DNA of 22,630 nt from JAAYFT01 sp041655755 (GTDB lineage Bacteria > Bacillota > Clostridia > Tissierellales > Tissierellaceae). Location: the NCBI GenBank assembly GCA_041655755.1, contig JBBAEY010000033.1, positions 1 to 22,630 of the forward strand, read 5' to 3'. Within the stretch, counting starts at the first letter, position 1. Each line of letters begins with the position of its first letter. Shown in pieces: positions 1 to 5,621 of the stretch. The notes beneath the pieces are model-generated. The model searched no databases. It saw only the letters and a program-made list of their open reading frames with translations, and was not told where the DNA came from. A program made the position numbers and the translations under genes.

Positions 1-70
1 TGATATATCTTAACCAGGTATAGCTGAAAACTTTTTAAATAAAAAGATGATTGGAAAAGAGTGTTAATGG

Positions 71-99
71 TTGTGATAAATATATTAATATTGTATAAT
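71..99 (+). promoter_or_regulatory. Candidate sigma-A promoter pointing at the 3' end of the small minus-strand gene
   Basis: TTGTGA (71-76) and TATAAT (94-99) are separated by 17 bases. Transcription would start near 106 and run into the hairpin at 125-147 and the antisense strand of the small membrane-protein gene. In AT-rich DNA such matches also arise by chance. Confidence 0.35.
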
Positions 100-117
100 T
101 GATTATGAAAAACTCGA

Positions 118-147
118 TAAAAAAACTGAGGTGTGTCGGACCTCAGT
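118..147 (-). terminator. Rho-independent terminator of the small minus-strand gene
   Basis: ACTGAGGT (125-132) pairs perfectly with ACCTCAGT (140-147) around a 7-base loop. On the minus strand the stem is followed by seven T (118-124). It lies 22 bases past the stop codon of the minus-strand gene at 170-367. Confidence 0.8.
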
Positions 148-169
148 AAAAAAGTATTTTTTAGGATGG

Positions 170-367
170 TCATTGAATGTTTAAGGTTTCAATGGCTTTT
201 TCTTTTTGAATTCCATACTGTGCTTCAGTATTAATATAAAGTTTATCAGTTTGAAATTCAAATTCAAGTTTTTGTATCCTTGGATTTAAAGATAAAATTA
301 CCAATGTAATAGATACAATAATAATAACCTTTATAAAACCAGTGAATTTCTTTCTATTCTCAACCAT
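170..367 (-). CDS. Small single-pass membrane protein of unknown function
   Basis: 65 residues when started at the ATG at 367. This start is preferred because AAAGGAGG sits about 7 bases upstream; an in-frame GTG at 373 would be too close to it. The protein has a short basic N-terminus (MVENRKK), one hydrophobic helix at about residues 9-27 (rich in I, V and L) and a charged C-terminal tail of about 35 residues. A strong terminator follows. I do not recognise the family. The architecture resembles small membrane-active peptides of type I toxin-antitoxin loci, and a candidate opposing promoter (71-99) faces its 3' end, but that link is speculative. Probably cargo of the integrative element. 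Confidence 0.6.
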   Translation of the reverse strand: MVENRKKFTGFIKVIIIVSITLVILSLNPRIQKLEFEFQTDKLYINTEAQYGIQKEKAIETLNIQ

Positions 368-390
368 TGACACTCCTCCTTTCTAGTATT

Positions 391-454
391 CTAAGTTATA
401 TATCTTAGGTTGAATAACTTGATACCAGAAAGGTAGTTATATGTAGTATAACTA
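391..454. repeat. Two short inverted repeats upstream of the small membrane-protein gene
   Basis: CTAAG (391-395) faces CTTAG (404-408) across an AT-only 8-base centre, and TAGTTATA (434-441) pairs perfectly with TATAACTA (447-454) around 5 bases. They lie 24-87 bases upstream of the ATG of the minus-strand gene, where a promoter or operator would sit. The rest of 455-565 shows nothing I can name. Confidence 0.35.
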
Positions 455-565
455 AGGAAAAACACCTAAACCTATATTTAATAGTAACATTACATATAAT
501 TATTGGCAACTACTTTAATATTGTTGTGAAAAATCAAAAAACTTCTTTTATTATAAATACTTAAT

Positions 566-594
566 TTGACATAATTTATTTCCTTATATATAAT
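566..594 (+). promoter_or_regulatory. Perfect consensus sigma-A promoter
   Basis: TTGACA (566-571), a 17-base spacer, then TATAAT (589-594): every position matches consensus. Transcription would start at about 601 and read into the 16S rRNA-like fragment and the ToxN-like remnant. In intact type III toxin-antitoxin loci a strong promoter drives the RNA antitoxin, so this is probably the surviving promoter of such a locus. Confidence 0.75.
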
Positions 595-627
595 AATGTT
601 ACAGATATAAATCACATAAAAAGAGGA

Positions 628-694
628 AACCCCTTGCCTTTAGTTGCCATCACATAAGGTGGGCACTCTAGAGGGACTGCCGATAAATGGAGAA
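628..694 (+). pseudogene. Fragment of a 16S rRNA gene
   Basis: The stretch matches, from memory of the family, the 16S rRNA segment near E. coli positions 1110-1180, in the form found in Clostridia and Tissierellia. CTTGCCTTTAGTTGCCATCA (633-652) and TGGGCACTCTAGAGGGACTG (660-679) are the two near-exact blocks, split by a short diverged segment (CATAAGG where TTAAGT is expected). After GCCGAT a few bases are lost relative to functional genes. Only about 65 of about 1,500 bases are present, so it is not a working rRNA gene. It begins about 30 bases after a consensus promoter and ends just before the ToxN-like remnant. Confidence 0.8.
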
Positions 695-702
695 TCAAAA
701 GA

Positions 703-798
703 GATGAAAAGTTAAAGATATATAAGATAAAGGATGATTATATAGATTTTCTACGCTTATATGATAGTGTAAACGTAAAACCAAATGACCTTTTTTAA
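703..798 (+). pseudogene. N-terminal remnant of a ToxN/AbiQ-type (type III toxin-antitoxin) endoribonuclease
   Basis: The frame reads about 31 residues before a TAA at 796. Its core, LKIYKIKDDYIDFLRLYDS, resembles the N-terminus of ToxN/AbiQ/CptN toxins: a first strand, then a Y-I-x-[FY]-L-R helix followed by a D-S turn. A full toxin is about 150-190 residues, so more than three quarters is missing. The ATG at 704 is out of frame with this reading, so the start region is also damaged. Intact toxins of this class cut RNA and are held inactive by a repeat-containing RNA encoded upstream. Here that position holds a 16S-like fragment and no tandem repeats. The family call rests on a short match. 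Confidence 0.5.
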
Positions 799-882
799 TC
801 CCATAGGTACTATAAAAAATATTGATTAAATATCCATTTAAAATGTTAGAAAATACATCTATTTTTTTTTAAAGGGTAAATT

Positions 883-1236
883 TTGAAGATGTTAGAATTT
901 AGGATAATTAAAGAAAATGTTGATTTGATAAAATTATATAAAGATAATCCAGAGGCACAACTTACATTAAAACCTAATGTGACAGATAAGTTTTCAGATT
1001 ATATTTGTTAACATATCTATAAAACTTATTTTCCCAATGATGAAGTGGTAAATGGGCATATTATGGTTAGATATGATTATTTAAGAGATGATAAGTTAAT
1101 ATTATATGCGGAGGATAGTTTTTCTAAAAATAAACCTTATATAAGGATTTATAGTAAATAGAATATTGATATTCATGAATTGGAAATTATGTTAATTGAA
1201 AGTGATATATTTAATACATTGTTAGATTGGGATTAA
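883..1236 (+). pseudogene. Decayed gene of unknown function with two in-frame stops
   Basis: From a TTG at 883 (AAAGGG at 871-876 is well spaced; ATG at 889 is the alternative) the frame runs about 117 codons to a TAA at 1234-1236. It is interrupted by TAA at 1009-1011 and TAG at 1159-1161. Read through, it gives a plausible acidic soluble protein that starts MLEFRIIKENVDLIKLY and ends LIESDIFNTLLDWD. Both stops are one C-to-T change from a Gln codon (CAA, CAG), as expected for simple nonsense decay. I do not recognise the family. It ends 19 bases before the next small gene and was probably co-transcribed with it. Confidence 0.55.
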
Positions 1237-1255
1237 TACAAAGGAGAGTTTAATA

Positions 1256-1468
1256 ATGATAGAGTTTTTAGGAAGGTTGGCATTTAAATTTTGCATATTT
1301 GCTTTTATATTCATTATTGTATTCATTATATTTATAGGAAAGTTTGGAGGAGAAATTAACAATCTAAATAATGTTCAAGGTAGTAAATTTGATGATGTTA
1401 ATTTGTTTGACAATAATAGTATGTTCGAAAGCTTAGATAGGGAAATGGAAAAACTAATAAGAAATTAA
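1256..1468 (+). CDS. Small membrane protein of unknown function
   Basis: 70 residues. AAAGGAG (1240-1246) lies about 9 bases before the ATG. One strongly hydrophobic segment covers about residues 7-28 (F, I and V rich), followed by a hydrophilic tail containing several N, D and E and ending in a basic-acidic stretch (DREMEKLIRN). The likely topology is one membrane anchor with a short soluble tail. It follows a decayed gene closely, and a weak hairpin lies about 40 bases after its stop. No family is recognised. It is probably accessory cargo of the integrative element. Confidence 0.55.
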   Translation: MIEFLGRLAFKFCIFAFIFIIVFIIFIGKFGGEINNLNNVQGSKFDDVNLFDNNSMFESLDREMEKLIRN

Positions 1469-1509
1469 TATTATTATATATTTATAATAAAAATTCCATA
1501 AAGTTGAGG

Positions 1510-1535
1510 TAGCTCTTTCAAGCTATATTTTTTTA
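1510..1535 (+). terminator. Weak terminator-like hairpin
   Basis: TAGCT (1510-1514) pairs with AGCTA (1521-1525) around a 6-base loop, followed by TATTTTTTT. The stem is only 5 bp. It is placed correctly to end transcription of the small membrane-protein gene. Confidence 0.4.
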
Positions 1536-1542
1536 TGGGATT

Positions 1543-1641
1543 TTATTCTTCAATGTCTAAATTATTATCTTCTAGTATTTTCAATAATCTTAGATATTCA
1601 ATTACTATATCCTGATTTTTAGGGCTTAATTTCAATAACAT
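1543..1641 (-). pseudogene. C-terminal remnant of a helix-turn-helix (XRE-type) regulator
   Basis: The minus strand encodes 32 residues from an ATG at 1641 to a TAA at 1543-1545. The core LKLSPKNQDIVIEYLRLLKI resembles the C-terminal tail common in phage and element XRE-family repressors (a 'LSPENQKKVIEYI' type helix). Upstream in this frame there are stops and no DNA-binding domain, so only a tail remains. Confidence is modest because the match is short. Confidence 0.35.
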
Positions 1642-1693
1642 ATAGGAAAATTATTAGGAACGATAATAATTGAGCTTGTCTTTTATATCTAGG

Positions 1694-1758
1694 TTAATAT
1701 TTGTATTATCGTCTATCAGATAAGGGTGTCACTAACAGAAAGACTAAGCAAATATTAA
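1694..1758. repeat. Long-range perfect 10-bp inverted repeat
   Basis: TTAATATTTG (1694-1703) is the exact reverse complement of CAAATATTAA (1749-1758), with 45 bases between. The repeat sits directly before a terminator (1767-1793), so a short structured RNA ending there is possible. The arms are AT-rich and could pair by chance. Confidence 0.35.
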
Positions 1759-1766
1759 GTTAATCA

Positions 1767-1793
1767 GATGGCTAAATAAGGCTATCTTTTTTT
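1767..1793 (+). terminator. Rho-independent terminator left of the AbiE module
   Basis: GATGGC (1767-1772) pairs with GCTATC (1781-1786), with one G-T wobble, and is followed by seven T. The 3' arm and tail (GCTATC then T7) are identical to those of the terminator on the other side of the AbiE module (3135-3159). Confidence 0.6.
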
Positions 1794-1799
1794 GATTTA

Positions 1800-1808
1800 T
1801 GATATAAT
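1800..1808 (+). promoter_or_regulatory. Extended -10 promoter of the AbiE module
   Basis: TGATATAAT (1800-1808) is a TGN-TATAAT extended -10 element. No good -35 is seen. It lies 85 bases upstream of the first gene of the toxin module and directly after a terminator. Confidence 0.45.
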
Positions 1809-1892
1809 AATAAACAGGAGAAGGATATTGAAGAAGAAGTGGAGAGCAGGTTGCCATTATTCAAAATAAAGAAAGACTGAAAGGGGATAGTG

Positions 1893-2318
1893 ATGGGAAA
1901 TAATCACCTTACAAAATATGATTTCTATAAAAGCTCAATAAATCAAGAAGAAATAGTATTAAGGGGAAAATCAGCTTTAGAGCTCTTGGGAATGTTTTCA
2001 GGATATTTAGACGATAATGTGATAGAGGCATATTCTTTAAGGGCGATTGGGAATAAAAGTATTGATTATATTATATTAGATGATTTTAAAGATATTGAAA
2101 TAGAAAAAGTAAAGGATATATATTGTACTACGTTTATTCAAACAATAAATGATATGCTCATGGACCCAGATTATGATTTGGAGGTAGTATTGCAATCCTT
2201 AGGAAACTATTATCATAAGAATAATGAAAGTTTCGATAGTTTACGAATTGCTGAAGTTAATTTAAGGGAGTTTAATAAGATTAAAGATTGGGCAACTGAT
2301 TATTATAAGGTGGGCTAA
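1893..2318 (+). CDS. Candidate antitoxin partner of the AbiEii-like toxin
   Basis: 141 residues from the ATG at 1893. AAAGGGG (1880-1886) is 6 bases upstream; an in-frame GTG at 1890 is less well spaced. The protein is acidic and soluble. It starts with a segment that reads like the later, non-DNA-binding part of AbiEi-type antitoxins (EEIVLRGKSALELLG...). I see no N-terminal winged helix, so it is shorter than classical AbiEi (about 200 residues). It ends one base before the ATG of the nucleotidyltransferase gene, which strongly suggests translational coupling. By analogy with type IV toxin-antitoxin systems it would neutralise the toxin and perhaps regulate the operon. The role is inferred mainly from position; no domain is secure. 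Confidence 0.55.
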   Translation: MGNNHLTKYDFYKSSINQEEIVLRGKSALELLGMFSGYLDDNVIEAYSLRAIGNKSIDYIILDDFKDIEIEKVKDIYCTTFIQTINDMLMDPDYDLEVVLQSLGNYYHKNNESFDSLRIAEVNLREFNKIKDWATDYYKVG

Positions 2319-2319
2319 T

Positions 2320-3111
2320 ATGGATTATAAGGAGAAAATACTATATAAGATTATGGGAAATTTGTACTCCAACAGTGCACCTCTTATATTTAAAGGAGCA
2401 TTGGTAACTAAATTGATTTTATTTGAAAACTTATTTGATGAAATTTCAAGAAATACAGCTGATATAGATGCAAGTTGGATTGAGGGAGCTCCTTCAATGG
2501 ATTATTTAGCGAGCTTAATTAAAGATTCTTTGGGTGATTTAGAAAGTCGGTATGACGTAACCATTACAAGGGAATATACTGAAAGACAATCTGCTGGTAT
2601 TGCCTTGGTCAATAAAGAAACAGGTAGAATAGAAATAACATTAGATATTGAAATAAAGAGCGAAAAAATGTTTCAACTGTACTCCTATGGAGATGTTGAG
2701 TTTAGGGGGGTATTAGCAGACTCTATCATGGCAGATAAGATCTCTGTACTGTCAACAAATACGATATTTAGAAGGGTAAAAGATTTGATAGATATATATG
2801 CCTTATCATCATGTATTAATTTTGAAATGAAGTTGATAATTGAGCAAATTAGGGAGAGTAATAGAGTGTTAGGAAATTTTGATGCTTTTCTAAATAGAAA
2901 AGATGAATTGGAATTTGCATACAATAAGCTAAAGAGGATAATAGGAAAGCCAAAGTTTGAAGAAATATACAATCACATAAATATATTTAGTCATCCCTTT
3001 ATTATTAATCAAGATTATAATTATCAATGGAATAAGGACCTTACCAAATGGGATAAGCCACAGAATATAAAAGAAAATATAGGCACTGATGAATGGGAGC
3101 CAGAGTTGTAA
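2320..3111 (+). CDS. AbiEii/AbiGii-type nucleotidyltransferase toxin
   Basis: 263 residues, close to the family norm. Family features: GALVTK at about residues 26-31 (the G-[ST]-like nucleotide-binding start), then R44-x-T-A-D48-I-D50 (the metal-binding acidic pair of the polymerase-beta fold), and DKI...FRRVKDLIDIYALS at about residues 145-170, matching the conserved K and R-x-K-D-L-x-D segment. Toxins of this family transfer nucleotides, for some members to tRNA, and stop growth; in phage-infected cells this acts as abortive infection. The ATG follows the stop of the candidate antitoxin gene by one base, and AAGGTGGG supplies the ribosome binding site. A strong terminator follows. The family is fairly certain; the substrate is unknown. 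Confidence 0.8.
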   Translation: MDYKEKILYKIMGNLYSNSAPLIFKGALVTKLILFENLFDEISRNTADIDASWIEGAPSMDYLASLIKDSLGDLESRYDVTITREYTERQSAGIALVNKETGRIEITLDIEIKSEKMFQLYSYGDVEFRGVLADSIMADKISVLSTNTIFRRVKDLIDIYALSSCINFEMKLIIEQIRESNRVLGNFDAFLNRKDELEFAYNKLKRIIGKPKFEEIYNHINIFSHPFIINQDYNYQWNKDLTKWDKPQNIKENIGTDEWEPEL

Positions 3112-3134
3112 AACTAAATATGAATAAAAACTAA

Positions 3135-3159
3135 GATAGCCTAAAAGCTATCTTTTTTT
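3135..3159 (+). terminator. Rho-independent terminator after the AbiE module
   Basis: GATAGC (3135-3140) pairs perfectly with GCTATC (3147-3152) around CTAAAA, followed by seven T. It separates the toxin module from the recombinase operon. Confidence 0.8.
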
Positions 3160-3205
3160 ATATACTTTTTTAGTTATAAAGTTTTAGGACAAACCATTTA
3201 CTGCA

Positions 3206-3211
3206 TATAAT
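3206..3211 (+). promoter_or_regulatory. Possible -10 element of the recombinase operon
   Basis: TATAAT at 3206-3211 lies 30 bases before the start of the TnpW-like ORF. The best -35 at 17 bases (TTTAGG, 3183-3188) is poor. Confidence 0.3.
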
Positions 3212-3235
3212 TATAAGGCCAAAGGGGTGATAGGT

Positions 3236-3415
3236 ATGATGTTAAAATCAACATTAAAGGACAATATTACTGTGGTTAATCATTTTAAGTCTAAATCAGA
3301 AGATGAAATAGCATCGAAGATGTCATTAATCATTGCAAGGCTAATCAATAGGAATTTGGAAAATGTTGATATGGATAAGGAAAAAGATAATAAGAGATTT
3401 GTTTCAAATGGATAA
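3236..3415 (+). CDS. Small TnpW-like protein preceding the recombinase
   Basis: 59 residues from the ATG at 3236. AAAGGGG is 8 bases upstream; an in-frame GTG at 3227 overlaps this site and is unlikely. The pattern ITVVNHFKSKSEDEIASKM followed by a helix with I-x-R-L-I resembles the small TnpW proteins found beside TnpX-type serine recombinases (a strand with V-x-H-F, then a helix with K-I-x-R-L-I). The gene ends about 15 bases before the recombinase start, so the two form an operon. The function of TnpW-like proteins is not settled; an accessory role in recombination or its control is inferred. Confidence 0.5.
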   Translation: MMLKSTLKDNITVVNHFKSKSEDEIASKMSLIIARLINRNLENVDMDKEKDNKRFVSNG

Positions 3416-3430
3416 AAAGGGGCAATGAAT

Positions 3431-5026
3431 ATGGAAAGGGTTGCAGTTTATGTAAGACTAAGTAAGGAGGATATTAATAAAATATCTAAGGGCGATGATA
3501 GCGAGAGTATAAAAAATCAGAAGCTTATGTTGTCTGACTATGCAACTAGAAGTGGATGGCAGATATACGACTTTTATGTAGATGAGGATTATTCAGGAGC
3601 AGACAGGGCAAGGCCAGACTTTGAAAGACTTCTTAAAGATGCTGAAAACAAGGAATTTGACATAGTCTTGTGTAAGTCGCAAAGCAGATTTGTAAGAGAT
3701 TTGGAAAAGCTTGAGGAAATTATACATGGGAACTTTTATAAATGGGGTATCAGATTTGTCTCCTTGTTAGATGGGGCTGATACCTCTATTATAGGAAATA
3801 AGAAGTCTAGACAAATACATGGATTAGTAGATGAATGGTACCTAGAAGATTTGTCAAATAACATTCGTAGTGTTTTTAAGGTGAAAATGAAAAAAGGGCA
3901 ATTTTTAGGGTCTTTTCCTCCATATGGTTACATGAAAGATCCTAGGGATAGATATAGACTTATAATAGACGAGGAGACTGCAAATAATATAAAAAAAATA
4001 TATAGTCTTTATTTGAAAGGGTATGGGACACATTCGATAGCAAAAATACTGACTGAAGAGGGTATTGAAAAACCCTCTATCTATATGAAGAGAAAATATA
4101 AAAATTTCAGTTTACCTAATGTTAGTGAATATTCCCTATGGGGACATACTACGATAAATAGAATACTGAGAAATCCTATATATATTGGAAACTTAGTTCA
4201 AGGGAAAGAGACTACTGTGTCCTATAAAAACAAAACTAGGGTAGCAAAAGATAAATCTGAATGGATTGTAGTCGAAAACTCCCATGATGCTATTATAAGC
4301 AAAAAAGACTTCTACGAAGTACAAAGGCTGCTTGATTCTAAAAGAAGAGTCAAAAAAAGAGAAGAGAAAACTCATATATTTGCTACTAAAGTAAGGTGTT
4401 TACATTGTGGTGGTTCCATGATTAGGACTAGTACCAGAACTAGAAAATATGAAGACTTAATGACATATGCATATTTAAAATGTAAAAACAACACCCTAGG
4501 AGGGAATTTAGTTTGCAATTATAAAAATAGGATTAACTATGTAGATTTGTATGAGTATGTAGAAGCAGAATTTGTAAAAGTTATGGGTATTTATAAAAAT
4601 AATCAAATAGCTACTGAAGCAACTCTTAATCGAATAAAAAGGATAGATTATAATGAGGAAATAAAAAAGATATTTGTCATTATAAGTAATACTGAAACAG
4701 ACTTAAAATCAAAAGCAAAGGCTCTAACTGACTTATATATAGATAAGTCTAAAGGAGTTATTTCAGATGAGGATTATACAACCATATCTTTTACTATAAA
4801 AGAAGAGAGTCGGGTACTAGAAAAAAGAAAAGATACTGCTAGAAAAAAACTAGAGGAAATCAATAAGATTATAAATGAAAAAGCTGACTTGGAAAAGGTG
4901 GTAGATGAATACTTAAAAGCCCATAAATTAACTCATGAGATTGTTAATGAAATAATTGATTATATAGAAATAGGTTCTCCACAAGATGGGCAAAATAGGA
5001 TAATTAATATATACTGGAAACTATAG
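3431..5026 (+). CDS. Large serine recombinase (integrase/excisionase of the element)
   Basis: 531 residues from the ATG at 3431, which is about 8 bases after AAAAGGGG; ATG 3425 is too close to that site. The N-terminal resolvase domain starts ERVAVYVRLSKED, with catalytic Ser11. The expected Arg residues follow in SQSRFVRDLEKL and near R5-R9. The 'recombinase' DNA-binding domain follows (SFPPYGYMKDP, then the RILRNPIYIGNLVQGK motif), then a zinc ribbon with CLHCGG and a later CK...VC pair at about residues 320-365, then a long coiled-coil region to the end. These enzymes join attP and attB around a central dinucleotide. The gene stops about 50 bases from the disrupted protease, as expected for an integrase beside its attachment site. 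Confidence 0.93.
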   Translation: MERVAVYVRLSKEDINKISKGDDSESIKNQKLMLSDYATRSGWQIYDFYVDEDYSGADRARPDFERLLKDAENKEFDIVLCKSQSRFVRDLEKLEEIIHGNFYKWGIRFVSLLDGADTSIIGNKKSRQIHGLVDEWYLEDLSNNIRSVFKVKMKKGQFLGSFPPYGYMKDPRDRYRLIIDEETANNIKKIYSLYLKGYGTHSIAKILTEEGIEKPSIYMKRKYKNFSLPNVSEYSLWGHTTINRILRNPIYIGNLVQGKETTVSYKNKTRVAKDKSEWIVVENSHDAIISKKDFYEVQRLLDSKRRVKKREEKTHIFATKVRCLHCGGSMIRTSTRTRKYEDLMTYAYLKCKNNTLGGNLVCNYKNRINYVDLYEYVEAEFVKVMGIYKNNQIATEATLNRIKRIDYNEEIKKIFVIISNTETDLKSKAKALTDLYIDKSKGVISDEDYTTISFTIKEESRVLEKRKDTARKKLEEINKIINEKADLEKVVDEYLKAHKLTHEIVNEIIDYIEIGSPQDGQNRIINIYWKL

Positions 5027-5049
5027 AGACATCTCGAGAAATCGGGATG

Positions 5050-5095
5050 AAATTCATTTTTTGCTTGCTGTATACGGTACATGAGTACCATGGCC
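5050..5095. other. Candidate attachment site (attR) of the integrative element
   Basis: Protease homology on the minus strand ends at GHGTHV (down to about 5077); left of this the sequence belongs to the element. At the junction is the inverted repeat GGTAC-ATGA-GTACC (5076-5089), the kind of imperfect dyad serine integrases use around their crossover dinucleotide. The exact crossover bases cannot be set without the other junction or an empty site. Confidence 0.55.
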
Positions 5096-5548
5096 GCTAT
5101 CGTCATATGGCTCTGTTCTCTTGTTTATCAGGTCCTTAAAGGCCACCAACCTGTTGCTGGGCCGCACAAGGTCATAGTGGGGGGCTACCCCTGTATCTAC
5201 AACGGCAATTGTAATTCCTTCACCATCTATCCCTTTACCCTGAGGGTATTGAAGGTCCATAGTAGGGGCGGCTATATCCAAGAGGGCATAGACCTTTGAG
5301 TCAAAGCTAATAAAGTCTATTTCAGGGTCATCTACAATTTTATATATGGTTTCAGTGTTCATGTATCCAGCAAATCCATTTATCAGGGGCAGTTTAGATT
5401 TAATTTTTGAAGATATCTTGCTGGCACTATTGGCAATATTAGATGAATTGCTAAACTGCAAAATAACTGGTACTTCTTCCCTGGATTGGGACATAATCTT
5501 TGAGCTGAGAATAGGACAAAGCTTAGAATTAATCATTTTTCTCACCAT
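5054..5548 (-). pseudogene. N-terminal part of an AprX-like subtilisin-family (S8) protease, truncated by the element
   Basis: 164 residues from the ATG at 5548 (AAGGAAGG 5 bases upstream). Residues about 25-90 resemble the I9-type propeptide. The catalytic domain begins near 105, with the Asp motif IAVVDTG (D118) and the His motif DSGHGTH (H153). The segment PYDDSGHGTH and the preceding LINKRTE are close to AprX of Bacillus as I recall it. Right after GTHV the frame changes to a short foreign tail (PYTASKK) and stops. An intact protein would need a further 200 or more residues with the catalytic Ser, so the present product is inactive. Precise excision of the element would restore it. It lies downstream of the P-type ATPase terminator. 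Confidence 0.85.
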
Positions 5549-5599
5549 TACCACCTTCCTTGTTCTATTCTATGCTCAAAAAAAATAAAATGTGCAAAA

Positions 5600-5619
5600 T
5601 AAAAAGGCCCTAAGGCCTT
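5600..5619 (-). terminator. Terminator of the P-type ATPase gene
   Basis: On the minus strand AAGGCC, a 4-base loop and GGCCTT are followed by TTTTATTTT. It starts directly after the stop codon of the ATPase gene. Confidence 0.75.
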
Positions 5620-5621
5620 CC

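Larger units (their letters stand above)
1..5085. mobile_element. Right part of an integrative element (serine-recombinase type) inserted in an AprX-like protease gene
   Basis: The right boundary is inferred near 5070-5085, because the minus-strand subtilase reading frame loses homology right after its catalytic His motif, and a large serine recombinase gene ends about 50 bases earlier. The left boundary is not in the window: I found no protease C-terminal half and no second copy of the junction sequence. The content is typical of such elements: small unknown proteins, decayed genes, an AbiE-like toxin module, a TnpW-like small ORF and the recombinase. The region is clearly more AT-rich than the core that follows. 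The true extent to the left is unknown, so position 1 only marks the window edge. Confidence 0.7.

Noticed and set aside
883..1236. Stop-codon reassignment (TAA and TAG read as Gln)
   Set aside because: All other genes in the window end cleanly with TAA, TAG or TGA at family-typical lengths, so simple decay is the better explanation.
703..1468. Complete type III toxin-antitoxin locus
   Set aside because: Only about 31 residues of the toxin remain and no tandem antitoxin repeats are present, so it is at most a remnant.
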